A stretch of 64,000 nucleotides of DNA from Trichomonas vaginalis G3. Its lineage: Eukaryota; Parabasalia; Trichomonadida; Trichomonadidae. Position 1 is the stretch's first letter. The number at the start of each line of letters is the position of its first letter. Shown here one piece after another: positions 18,192 to 26,641 of this stretch. Where the stretch lies: positions 13,900,392-13,964,391 of the forward strand of contig NC_067203.1 of NCBI RefSeq assembly GCF_026262505.1, given 5' to 3'. The notes beneath the pieces were generated by a model. It saw only the letters and a list, made by a program, of their open reading frames with translations. It did no database searches and was not told the DNA's origin. Position numbers and translations under genes: made by a program.

Positions 18192-19691
18192 ATGACGACT
18201 AACTATTTGGTGCCAAACACTAAACCAATTAATGGAAATGTGTTTCATTCATTCGAAAAGATAAATGAAATATTCGCAAAGAATGATGGAAGAAGATATT
18301 ATAGAGAACTTGAAAGTTCATGCTATGACTCTGATGCTCCATATTTTGATGATAAACAAACTCATTTAAGAATTACAAATCCGGCTCATGATGTGAACCA
18401 ATTAGGTGACACATATATTAAACGCAAAGTTAAAGCAACTCTAGTTTCAAATAAAGCTTTCACATGTGATGCCGCTTTTAAATGTATGCGTTTATTCGTT
18501 GGTTACAAATCATCAAATCAAAGCTTTAAACAATTAGAAGTAGAAACCGAAAGAGGTGATGCTGGTTATCTTCAGATGGATTGCGCCCGTGAATCTTTCG
18601 CATTTGCAACATATAAACCAAAATCAGAAAGGAAAGTTAAAAAGTTTGTTCATTCGTTATATAATAATGTTCAAAAATATGATAACTCAGTATGTGGTAA
18701 ATATATTGACCCTTCAGAAGTTTTCAAGAAAGCAAATGAAGAAGTTGATATCACTTTTGATATGATTATTCCGGTAAATGATTTGTTAGCATTTCAGGCG
18801 TTCGATGATTATCCTAAATCATTTGGTGAAATCATTCTTAAATATTATGTTTTCAGGGATACTTTAGTATTTTGTCAGGTTGACCCGTTAAGAGTTGCTG
18901 ATTTACAAAATTACGTTTATGAAAAGATAACTGATGAAAATTATGAAAAGATTATGAATCATGTTTATAAATATGATCGCAAATTCCAACAAATCGGACT
19001 TCCTGCCAAATTAATTACAAGCTTAGCCGCTACATCTGCTGACGCAACAGTTGATGACGTTATTATTTCATGCACAAAGATGGAAGTTTTAGAGGATAAA
19101 TGCATTACACCAGGATACGGTTTAATTGAAAAATCAGTTAAAGCAATACCACGTTTATTCAGTAAGGAAGATCCATTCATGATTCCAGCTCAACATATTG
19201 ACGTTCGTTCACTAAATGGAGGTTGCATCACTCCTGAAGGTATCAGTTCAGATTTCTCATACGCTCTTCATAATGTTACAGATGTTGTGTTAGCATTTCC
19301 GAAGAATGCAATGCAAAGAACGGTTTTAGAAAATCCAATGCTTCGAGGTCTTCAGGTCACTATAGATTCCAGAAACTTCCCCGATCAAGCGATGACCACA
19401 GTGGGTGACATATTCTTTACACGTATGCTTCAAGCTTCTGATTTAGATGGAGTGAATGAATGCACGGAAGAATACGAGGACTCATTAACTAGACCACTGA
19501 ATGATGATAATGGCACGCCATTAGCTAGAACATGGAAAGACCAAACTTCATTCTTATGCACTATTCCAGTTCAACGTGATGGAGCGGGTATATTCTTTGA
19601 TGGATTAGAAACTTTCAACTCACAAGTTACAGTACAAGTGAAAGCTTATCCAATCATTCAGGGTGTAAATGACACTTACTGTTCAAGGTGA
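18192..19691 (+). CDS. Candidate major capsid protein of Maverick 1
   Basis: 499 residues with no membrane helix, mixed beta-rich composition and no enzymatic motif. It is the longest virion-block gene and stands right before the packaging ATPase, where the double-jelly-roll capsid protein lies in many Polintons. Length fits a double jelly-roll. Pairs of beta-rich halves are plausible (about 60-230, with DVNQLGDTYIKRKVKATLVS, and 255-499, ending DGLETFNSQVTVQVKAYPII). The call is inference from position and size; structure prediction would decide it. The start is in the ATAAATG context. This gene is open. Confidence 0.5.
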   Translation: MTTNYLVPNTKPINGNVFHSFEKINEIFAKNDGRRYYRELESSCYDSDAPYFDDKQTHLRITNPAHDVNQLGDTYIKRKVKATLVSNKAFTCDAAFKCMRLFVGYKSSNQSFKQLEVETERGDAGYLQMDCARESFAFATYKPKSERKVKKFVHSLYNNVQKYDNSVCGKYIDPSEVFKKANEEVDITFDMIIPVNDLLAFQAFDDYPKSFGEIILKYYVFRDTLVFCQVDPLRVADLQNYVYEKITDENYEKIMNHVYKYDRKFQQIGLPAKLITSLAATSADATVDDVIISCTKMEVLEDKCITPGYGLIEKSVKAIPRLFSKEDPFMIPAQHIDVRSLNGGCITPEGISSDFSYALHNVTDVVLAFPKNAMQRTVLENPMLRGLQVTIDSRNFPDQAMTTVGDIFFTRMLQASDLDGVNECTEEYEDSLTRPLNDDNGTPLARTWKDQTSFLCTIPVQRDGAGIFFDGLETFNSQVTVQVKAYPIIQGVNDTYCSR

Positions 19692-19735
19692 CAAATCTCT
19701 CCTCAGGTTTGGTTTACTAGGACTACGTATTGGAC

Positions 19736-19843
19736 ATGGACCCGGATGAAGGTTTGAAATATCATCCAACAGGTACACCACCACAGTATAGAAGTTCATA
19801 TGATGAAATATTGATGAATAGAAATGTTATAATTATAAAATGA
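19736..19843 (+). CDS. 35-residue mini-ORF with a PPxY motif
   Basis: ATG GAC CCG to TGA between the capsid candidate and the ATPase encodes MDPDEGLKYHPTGTPPQYRS and more. It contains PPQY, a PPxY-type motif of the kind enveloped and some non-enveloped viruses use to recruit WW-domain ubiquitin ligases. It may be chance in so short a frame. Confidence 0.3.
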   Translation: MDPDEGLKYHPTGTPPQYRSSYDEILMNRNVIIIK

Positions 19844-19854
19844 TTTTTGATTAA

Positions 19855-20669
19855 ATGGATTTAAATTCTGAAGAATTAGCGGGAGTATATAATACATACG
19901 TAGATGATATGATTAATGAAGCATTGAGTGATAATAGAAATGCTCTATCTAAGGAAAAATTAATGAAAATTCCATATTCTGAATGTTACTTAAATTCAAT
20001 CACTGCAGCAATTGGTAAACAAAATAAAGGTAAAACATTAACGATATTAAAACAAATTATCATTATTGCTAACACTTCCCCCATTCACATGTGTTAATTT
20101 ATATCAACCGTTCAGGTTCACCTTCAGATGATACATTTGAATCTTTAAAGCATTTAATCAAAATTCCAATTATTTATTTATCACAAGAAGAAGCAGAAGA
20201 TTATTTAAAAAACTTTTTAATGTATAAAGAATTATATAATACAATCAAGAAGCAAGGATTAGAGGATAAAATTATTGATAAACAACGGGATGAATTATTT
20301 GAAACACTTTCTATTTCAAATTTTGATAGAGAATTTTTGCATTCACTCATTTTTCTAGATGATGCGGTGAAATCAAAACTAATAACAAATGAGAAATCAT
20401 ATTTTAATCAGTTATTAACTCAATGTCGACACATTCAGTGTTCATTCTTCATGGCTGTTCAATACTTCAAAGCATTAAGCACAAACATTAAATCAAATCT
20501 ATCAACACTTTTCATTTTCAGTGGTTTTAGTCGTCAACAGTTGAACGTTATGCTTTATCAAGTGAATTTACCAATGAGCATTAATGAACTTTACACACAA
20601 TATCAACAATTAGGTGAACATGGAAAAATAATAGTTGATTTAAATAAAGGATGTGTTAAATTTGATTAA
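19855..20669 (+). CDS. Packaging ATPase (FtsK-HerA/A32-like) of Maverick 1, broken
   Basis: The gene shows a degenerate P-loop (GKQNKGKT) near its start. Further on there is a Walker B strand LHSLIFLDDAV with two acidic residues. A segment CRHIQCSFFMAVQYFKALS follows, equivalent to the sensor region of A32-type ATPases where a Gln follows a hydrophobic strand, and then STLFIFSGFSRQQL. A32-like ATPases pump genomes into capsids in poxviruses, virophages and Polintons. The gene is a fossil with about one break. It stands directly after the capsid candidate, the usual order. Confidence 0.75.
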
Positions 20670-20709
20670 CTTTTTATAATTAATTTTTATTTTTTATTTA
20701 TAATTAAAC

Positions 20710-21612
20710 ATGACAGAAATAGCAAATCTTTTACAGGTTCCATTAAAACAGGGGACAAACAAAAAGGGGGGTGTGTATAATAGAACTATGAAAGTTCCAG
20801 ACGGAATGAAAGAATTAGTTCATATTGTTGCTGGTCTTCAAAAAGATGTAAAACAAATGAGAAACGTTTTAACATTACCAGAAGCTCAAGCATATGCCAA
20901 ACGTCAAGGTCCAAATTGGGAAGCACATGAAGCAGACATTACAGGTCCAAATGGAAAACCTGATGGTATAAATGAAGTTTTCGTTACTGATGGTCGAGGT
21001 AATATTAAAGTCATAAATGGTTACAAATTAACTGTATCTGATTATCCTAAACGTAAAGCATATAATGAATGTTATCCTATGCAATTTGATGAAAATGGAA
21101 AAGCTGTTAAACAATACATTGGAGAAGGTGAACATGGCCCAATTAATTCATACCGTCATAATCCATATTCATATTTCAATGAAGAATTAAACGCTATTGA
21201 AGAAGGACCGGATGGATTACCACAATATGTTAATCAGTTTGATGGTCAATATGCAAATTTGAGACCTGAAATTCCAGCTAAGAAATTCTTTAAAGTTGCT
21301 TTATTCGATCCAGTGTTCAATGAACAGAAAGAAGCAATGAAAGCAGAATTTAAACCAATTCAAGTGGCAAGAATTTCTTCATCTTCACTTGCAGAAGCGT
21401 TCAAGGAATTGATAAAGAAACCACTTTATTCTCAACAAGGTTATAACTTTGATTTAATTAAAGAAAGTGATAGACGTAAATTAGAAAAATCAGATGGTTT
21501 TAAGAATGCATGTAATGAAATGATTAAAGATATTGTAAATGATGAAATAAGACTGGAAGAAACTCAAAGCAATATCAATAACATTATTGGTGCAGTTACA
21601 AAGAAAGTATAA
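20710..21612 (+). CDS. Maverick 1 unknown protein, possibly virion-associated
   Basis: 300 residues, open. The middle part contains a compact conserved-looking block: [20 protein letters not shown], then [21 protein letters not shown] and [14 protein letters not shown]. Its D-x-T/N-G-P-N-G-x-P-D loop resembles calcium-binding DxDxDG loops. The C-terminal third is helical and basic. No signal peptide or membrane helix. It follows the ATPase by 40 bases, so it is in the late/virion block. I cannot assign it; a scaffold or minor virion role is a guess. Confidence 0.5.
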   Translation: MTEIANLLQVPLKQGTNKKGGVYNRTMKVPDGMKELVHIVAGLQKDVKQMRNVLTLPEAQAYAKRQGPNWEAHEADITGPNGKPDGINEVFVTDGRGNIKVINGYKLTVSDYPKRKAYNECYPMQFDENGKAVKQYIGEGEHGPINSYRHNPYSYFNEELNAIEEGPDGLPQYVNQFDGQYANLRPEIPAKKFFKVALFDPVFNEQKEAMKAEFKPIQVARISSSSLAEAFKELIKKPLYSQQGYNFDLIKESDRRKLEKSDGFKNACNEMIKDIVNDEIRLEETQSNINNIIGAVTKKV

Positions 21613-21696
21613 GCAAACAATGATGAACCTTGGGATATTACCGTAACAACTAAATAAAACTTTAAATATATATTTTTTTTTTTTTTTCAATTATAA

Positions 21697-22398
21697 ATGA
21701 GAAGACGTTTCACAAGTCAAAAGAACACTAACGCAAAAGCAGAGATTACGGTTGGTTATAACGTAAATGATGATAAATCACGAATTATTCAAAATGTTAA
21801 AGTTAATGTTAGCCCTGAATTAACAAGGTCAGCAACTCAACCAAATTTATTAACTCGTGACTTACCGAAGAATGAGGAGAATGAAGAAAACCATGAGAAT
21901 GGAGACCCAATCATTTTATCTGAACCCGGTAAAGAACCCGTTGAAATCCCCACATATCCAACATACCCCCCACCTCTTTCATCAAACATCGAGAACCCAG
22001 GAATATACGATTCCAGTCGCAATGCGCCATATAAAATAGACATTAATTCTGAATTAATGAAAATTTACCGTGATATAATAACTGATAATTATGATTCAAT
22101 AATAAATTTAATTGATCAATCCGGTTTAATTATTTTACCTTATGAATCATTAATTCACATTATCGCCATTCTTTGTGATGTTCAAGATTCAGACGTTAAG
22201 ATTCAATTTTTCATAGATGATGAGGTTTCATGCTGCGGAACAGTTGCAAAAATAAATCCTATAAAGGATATTAGCACAATTAAGATATCAAAGAACGGAA
22301 CAACAACTGAACTTCATTTAACATATAATGATATTTATAATAAAATAGTTGATGAATATAAAATATCACTTGAAAAATTCTTTGTTAAGGCTATTTAA
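21697..22398 (+). CDS. Maverick 1 unknown protein with disordered proline-rich N-terminus
   Basis: 233 residues. The first 110 are polar and disordered, with PTYPTYPPPLSS. The last 120 look folded (LIDQSGLIILPYESLIHIIA, then IDDEVSCCGTVAKINPI). The start codon is in the ATAAATG context behind a run of about 20 T. Its stop overlaps the end of the minus-strand gene at 22,395. No family recognised. Confidence 0.5.
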   Translation: MRRRFTSQKNTNAKAEITVGYNVNDDKSRIIQNVKVNVSPELTRSATQPNLLTRDLPKNEENEENHENGDPIILSEPGKEPVEIPTYPTYPPPLSSNIENPGIYDSSRNAPYKIDINSELMKIYRDIITDNYDSIINLIDQSGLIILPYESLIHIIAILCDVQDSDVKIQFFIDDEVSCCGTVAKINPIKDISTIKISKNGTTTELHLTYNDIYNKIVDEYKISLEKFFVKAI

Positions 22399-22874
22399 TA
22401 TTCAAGCATTAACATTATTGAATAATAATCCTTTGAATCATAATCAATAATAATTGACCTTTCACCAGTTTCTATCGTTTGTTTTATTTCTTTTTGTTCC
22501 CCACTATCTGGATCGGTCATTGTAATTGTTTTTGTTATAGTATCAGCTTTATCTTTAACTTCAATCTTTTTTCCATCAGGATATTTAAACCAAAATTCCA
22601 AAAATTCGATATTGTCAATCTGTTCATATTTTAATCTATCAATTACATTTTTAATACCATCTGAAAATCTTATGAAATGGTCATTATATGGGTTTGATTG
22701 AACTAAATTTGAATGAAGTGAAATATAACCCGATGATGAATATGACATTGACTCATATTTTCTGAAAACACTAAAATTTATAACATGAATGAATTTCTTA
22801 TTCGTTGAATTTATGAATTCTTGAGGTAATCTTATTCTAGTTTTATTTATCACTGGAAAATAACGCTTTACCAT
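22395..22874 (-). CDS. Candidate minor capsid (single jelly-roll) protein of Maverick 1
   Basis: The open frame reaches 22,907. I prefer the Met at 22,874 (MVKRYFPVINKTRIRLPQE), because the longer form would overlap the start of the divergent gene at 22,894. About 160 residues, beta-rich, with SGYISLHSNLVQSNPYNDHF and EFWFKYPDGKKIEV, and an insert rich in Thr, Asp and Gly. Size and strand content would suit a penton-like single jelly-roll, but I see no decisive motif. Possible alternatives are the 22,894 protein or neither. Confidence 0.35.
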   Translation of the reverse strand: MVKRYFPVINKTRIRLPQEFINSTNKKFIHVINFSVFRKYESMSYSSSGYISLHSNLVQSNPYNDHFIRFSDGIKNVIDRLKYEQIDNIEFLEFWFKYPDGKKIEVKDKADTITKTITMTDPDSGEQKEIKQTIETGERSIIIDYDSKDYYSIMLMLEY

Positions 22875-22893
22875 ATTTTTAATCGTAATAAAA

Positions 22894-23553
22894 ATGTCAA
22901 TTATCAATATTATTTCGAATAATAGTTGTGAATTAAATTTAACAGTTAGTGGAATTTATAATGTTACTCTCGTTTCTGTGAGTGGTAAATTTAATCCCAT
23001 TCTTTTAGACCCTTCAGATTATATATCATTTATTAAAGATGACCTTGAAAAAACGTATGATATGTATATAAATAATGTGATAACGAAATGGGATATTAAC
23101 ACAATTTTAAGTTATTTAAATGAATCATTTATCGTTTGGTATGAAGAAAATTTTAAATCAAAACCTGATAAACTTTTTGAACTTGATGAAATAAATAACC
23201 TTATTAAATTCCCGCTGAAAATTAAATTTTGTACTCCTCATCTTCGTTCATTGTTGGGGATATTAAATTTTGAAAAAGATGTTGGGGATGTTTTGTATTC
23301 TGACACTGGTTCCAATTTCATTTTAATCAAATGTGATAAAGTTAATACCCCAATGAGATTTTCACATCAAACATTAGACCCTAACTCTTACCCATCAATA
23401 CAAAACATTTTATCCATCAACTTAAACATATTTTCTTTATCATATCCGTTTCAATTATCCGGGAATTCATTTATTCTTCATTCAAAAGATTTATCAAATA
23501 TTAAATTTAGAATAACTGACCTATTTGATTGTGATTTAGAATTTATGAAATGA
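22894..23553 (+). CDS. Maverick 1 unknown beta-rich protein
   Basis: 219 residues, divergent from the gene ending at 22,395. It begins MSIINIISNNSCELNLTVSG and includes FCTPHLRSLLGILNFEKDVG, a pattern reminiscent of the L-x-x-hLGF segment of some Polinton minor capsid proteins, and ends with HSKDLSNIKFRITDLFDCDL. Beta-rich, no membrane helix. It stands just before the fibre gene. A structural role at capsid vertices is possible but unproven. Confidence 0.4.
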   Translation: MSIINIISNNSCELNLTVSGIYNVTLVSVSGKFNPILLDPSDYISFIKDDLEKTYDMYINNVITKWDINTILSYLNESFIVWYEENFKSKPDKLFELDEINNLIKFPLKIKFCTPHLRSLLGILNFEKDVGDVLYSDTGSNFILIKCDKVNTPMRFSHQTLDPNSYPSIQNILSINLNIFSLSYPFQLSGNSFILHSKDLSNIKFRITDLFDCDLEFMK

Positions 23554-23628
23554 AATATTATGGCAATTTCAAATAGAAAAAATAGCTGATGAGATAACGA
23601 TTAAATATTTATTTTTAAATCATAATAA

Positions 23629-25314
23629 ATGATTAAACAACAACAGCAACCACAACAACTTAAGGCACAGACCATTACATACGCCATATATGCATATAAT
23701 TCAAAGACGGCAGAACAAACGCAAAGTTGAAATATGGAGATTTGGAGATAGTATTGAAAAATGACCATTTTGAATTCGTTTGCAAGGTGGTGCAGTGATA
23801 TCAAATATAAAAGAAATTTTATTTATGAATTCAAAAATTAAAGGAATAACGGATGATATAACATCAATTCCACCAGAAGAACAAAGATATTACGCATTAA
23901 ATGCATTTCCTAAAGTTTTGAAGATTGGAAGATTTAATTTAAATGAGGAATTCATAGAAGGTTTCCTAAATGACATAATGAAGAAGGCAGATAAGGAATA
24001 TGTGGATAGTGAGTTAATGAAGAAGGCAGATAAGGGACTTGTGGCTAGTGCATTAATGAAGAAGGCAGATAAGGGACTTGTGGATAGTGAGTTAATGAAG
24101 AAGGCAGATAAGGAATATGTTAATGAAAAAGATAATGAAATTATCGAAAGGGTTGAATGGTACCATGAACGGACATCGAAGATTTTAAAAACTAAAGCTG
24201 ATACAGGATGGGTTTCAGAATGTTTAGACCTTAAAGCAGATAAAACTTATGTTAACGATGAGTTAGAGAAGAAAGCAAATAAAGAATATGTGAATGAAAT
24301 ATACCAAAGTTTGATAGGAACAACTAAAAATATTGAAACTATTGCTGGTGACTTTTCCGTCTATGAAGAAAATAAATATTTTAGAGGGCAATTGGTACAT
24401 TCCTTAAAAAATGGTATACGGTATAAACTCATTCCGAAAAATAACAATGAAATGTATGTAAGTTATAAAAAGAATGATGACACACAAGTTAAAGTTCCAT
24501 TAGACAACAACTGTTACTTAAACTTATATGGAGACGAACAAAAGAAATATTTAAGAGTTTATGAAATGACGGATATGACATTGTCTAACGTAGCTCCAGC
24601 ACCATATTATTATGACTATGGTGTTGACGCACGTGTAGACCCAAAAAAGCAAACATTATATTTAGATTATTATAGATATAAAAGATATAATGCAATAGAA
24701 AAAACGAGAATAGTATATATTATTATATAGATGACAAAAATAAATATTATAGTCAAGATTTTACATACCCTGAAAACATAAGATTATATTATAAAAAATA
24801 TTCTGACACAAACCAGAAGAAACCCGAAATAGTTACACTATATTTTAAGTTCAAAAGAGACAATCCTATATTATCTCATATGTTTGATTTAATGAACCCA
24901 GTAGGTTCTATTTATACATCTATGGATGTGAGAGGTCCTCAAGCAATGTTTGGTGTTGGTGCATGGGAACAAATAGTCGACAGGTTTTTGTATTGTGCAA
25001 ACTCTTCAAAGGAAACAGGGGGAAGTAAAACGATTACAGGTGAAAATTTACCTGCACACAGTCACTACATAGATTTAAGTACATCTCAAGCGGGTTGGCA
25101 TAAGCATAGATATTGGGATTGGTCAGGAATGACAAAAGGTAAAGGATATGATGTTAAAGACAACGTTAAGTTTGCCATAAATTGTTACTGGAGTGACACT
25201 CAGGGAGAAGGAAACCATACACATCGCGTTTCAGGATATACACAAACAACGGGACAAAGTAAAGATTACATGCCACCATTTATGACTGTATTCGCATGGT
25301 ACCGCATTTATTGA
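23629..25314 (+). CDS. Fibre gene of Maverick 1: coiled-coil shaft repeats and phage gp10/gp12-type tip, broken
   Basis: The region begins in the ATAAATG context. It encodes a shaft with three full and one partial 13-residue repeat (MKKADKEYVDSEL type, 23,978 to about 24,130), then further KAD..YV units (TKADTGWVSECLDLKADKTY). KAD repeats of this kind form trimeric shafts in phage tail fibres. The last part reads MNPVGSIYTSMDVRGPQAMF, then GAWEQIVDRFLYCAN, three His-x-His motifs (AHSHY, WHKHRY, NHTHR), and MPPFMTVFAWYRIY. That is the pattern of the C-terminal receptor-binding domain of phage baseplate proteins gp10/gp12, where His residues bind metal at the trimer axis. I infer a cell-attachment fibre. 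The gene is a fossil with about two breaks. Confidence 0.75.
23978..24130 (+). repeat. 39-bp tandem repeat in the fibre shaft
   Basis: Units start at 23,978, 24,017, 24,056 and 24,095 (the last partial), each beginning ATGAAGAAGGCAGATAAGG. They differ at a few bases. Copy number could change fibre length. Confidence 0.85.
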
Positions 25315-25445
25315 ATGAACTAAATATATTTTATGTCTGTAATTAATTAGGTAATGAAGTAATGGATGAACTGCAGAAATATATTTTATCGTTAATGTTT
25401 ACGTTAATGTTTATGTTAATGTTTATGTTAATGTTAATGTTTTCA

Positions 25446-25479
25446 GGTTATTCAATAATTATTTATTTTTGAATAACTG
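25446..25479 (+). repeat. 34-nt palindromic arm, left copy
   Basis: GGTTATTCAATAATTATTTA and onward to GAATAACTG. It matches the reverse complement of 26,053-26,086 with one mismatch, and is itself nearly palindromic. A TTTTATCGTTAATGTTT segment lies outside both copies, extending the inverted repeat. Confidence 0.85.
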
Positions 25480-25589
25480 ATGAGGTCACCGGGTCACCAG
25501 GTGGTCACCAGGTAATTTAACTTCTCTGAAAAAATGTGACAACATGACATTTTGACAACAACATAGGAAATAAATGTTTACGTTAATGT

Positions 25590-25740
25590 TTTGTCATGAT
25601 CATTCATCGTTTATGCTTTGTCATGACTTCTTCATCGTAATGAATGTATATTCTTTGTCAAACATGAGCGTAAATGATTTGTCATGATTTCTTCATCGTA
25701 TATTCTTTGTCATGATTTCTTCGTAATGAGCGTAAATGAT
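25590..25740 (+). repeat. Iteron-like TTTGTCATGA repeats
   Basis: TTTGTCATGA or close variants recur about five times at roughly 25-45 bp spacing, several followed by TTCTTCATCGTA. A cluster of short direct repeats in a non-coding gap is a typical layout of origin or regulatory regions, but no function is shown. Confidence 0.6.
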
Positions 25741-25789
25741 CAAAAATGAAAAAATCATTGATTTCGGCTGAGAAAAACAGCAAAACCCT

Positions 25790-25865
25790 TCTTCCACGGG
25801 AATAAAGAAATAAAGAAGAAATAAAGAAGAAATAAAGTAAATTTTTTATTTATTCCCGTGGAAGA
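25790..25865. repeat. 17-bp perfect inverted repeat with AAATAAAGAAG spacer
   Basis: TCTTCCACGGGAATAAA (25,790-25,806) pairs exactly with 25,849-25,865. The 42-nt spacer is made of AATAAAGAAG units. GC-rich stem ends stand out in AT-rich DNA; it may act as a terminator for the converging transcripts. Confidence 0.75.
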
Positions 25866-25929
25866 TAGAGCACTTTTATGATACTTTTTATTCACGACAA
25901 ACAAGACAAACAAAGAAAATAAGAAAATA

Positions 25930-26003
25930 CGGCGCCGTCGCGGTTCGAACCACAGACCCTAACCCCTCCATAACACCACCTTAGACCACTGTGCTACGTA
26001 GCC
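25930..26003 (-). other. tRNA-like sequence with intact A and B boxes
   Basis: On minus, 74 nt have the exact size of a tRNA plus discriminator. An A box TAGCACAGTGG starts at position 8, and a B box GGTTCGAAC is correctly spaced. The acceptor arms GGCTACG and CGGCGCC pair at five of seven positions. The anticodon stem and T stem pair poorly; position 34-36 would read GGA. It is probably a tRNA pseudogene or a tRNA-derived RNA polymerase III promoter, not a working tRNA. Confidence 0.45.
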
Positions 26004-26138
26004 TGTCGACATAAGATTTTATAAATTGCATATTTGACGTAAATTTATTTCCCAGTTATTCAAAAATAATTAATTATTGAATAACCTAAAAACATTAACG
26101 ATAAAATAAGTGATAACAAATTTTTATTTTTATCATAA

Positions 26139-26303
26139 ATGAATACCCCACAAGCTCAAAATTTACCACGAATCATAACAAGGGAGGAAATGATAAAAAT
26201 GATGCAAGAACATGTTAAAAATAACAAACCACTAAAACTGAGAAAATGTGGTTATGCAGTAATGATGGAAAGAGAGATGTTGTCGAAGAGGAATAAAAAT
26301 TAA
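26139..26303 (+). CDS. Small basic protein of Maverick 1
   Basis: 54 residues (MNTPQAQNLPRIITREEMIK and onward, ending MLSKRNKN), with the ATAAATG start context and a T-rich upstream tract, which supports it as a gene despite its size. Its stop overlaps the stop of the convergent minus gene at 26,300. No family recognised. Confidence 0.45.
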   Translation: MNTPQAQNLPRIITREEMIKMMQEHVKNNKPLKLRKCGYAVMMEREMLSKRNKN

Positions 26304-26572
26304 ATTTGGATTGAGTTTAAAAATTCATCTTTATTAAATTCATCTCTTCCAATCAATTTATTTATTCTATTAAATTCTTTTATTTTTGCTTCACTCAGTT
26401 TAAGGATTGAACGGTAAGTTTCTAATTTTTCGATTATTTCTTTCCTCTCTTTATCGTTTTCAACCTCACCGCATTGTGGCTTCTTTTTGTAATAGCATAT
26501 TTTTGATTTAATTCTGTTTAGTTTCTTTTTATATTCATTGTCTGGACTCTTGGATGCTTCGTTGTCACTCAT
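26300..26572 (-). CDS. Small helical protein of Maverick 1 with GC-rich microinsert
   Basis: 90 residues, charged and helical (KKLNRIKSKICYYKKKPQCG, EVENDKERKEIIEKLETYR). The DNA for KKPQCGEVEN carries a GC-rich patch (26,461-26,483) related to the 27-nt insert in the polymerase gene of the same element. Function unknown. Downstream of the integrase on the same strand. Confidence 0.5.
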   Translation of the reverse strand: MSDNEASKSPDNEYKKKLNRIKSKICYYKKKPQCGEVENDKERKEIIEKLETYRSILKLSEAKIKEFNRINKLIGRDEFNKDEFLNSIQI

Positions 26573-26641
26573 TTCTTACGAAATAAAAAAATTAAATATT
26601 ATTTAAATATAATGGAGTAATAAAATAAATCGGAATTTCTA

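Larger units (their letters stand above)
25315..26138. other. Non-coding island of Maverick 1 between the two gene blocks
   Basis: No gene in about 820 bp. It holds, in order: tandem TTAATGTTTA(C/T)G units (25,385-25,445); a 34-nt palindromic arm (25,446-25,479); GGTCACC repeats (about 25,483-25,515); five or so TTTGTCATGA iterons with CTTCATCGTA spacers (25,590-25,740); a 17-bp inverted repeat (25,790-25,865); a tRNA-like sequence (25,930-26,003); and the inverted copy of the 34-nt arm (26,053-26,086). Plus-strand virion genes and minus-strand replication genes converge here. It could be a nested element or a cis-acting site for replication or packaging. Confidence 0.6.

Noticed and set aside
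24450-24470. GTATGT-type intron 5' site
   Set aside because: No matching trichomonad branch/3' motif (ACTAACACACAG) follows here or elsewhere in the window.
25590-25740. CRISPR-like array
   Set aside because: Short, irregularly spaced direct repeats in a eukaryotic Maverick without unique spacers of constant length or cas genes.
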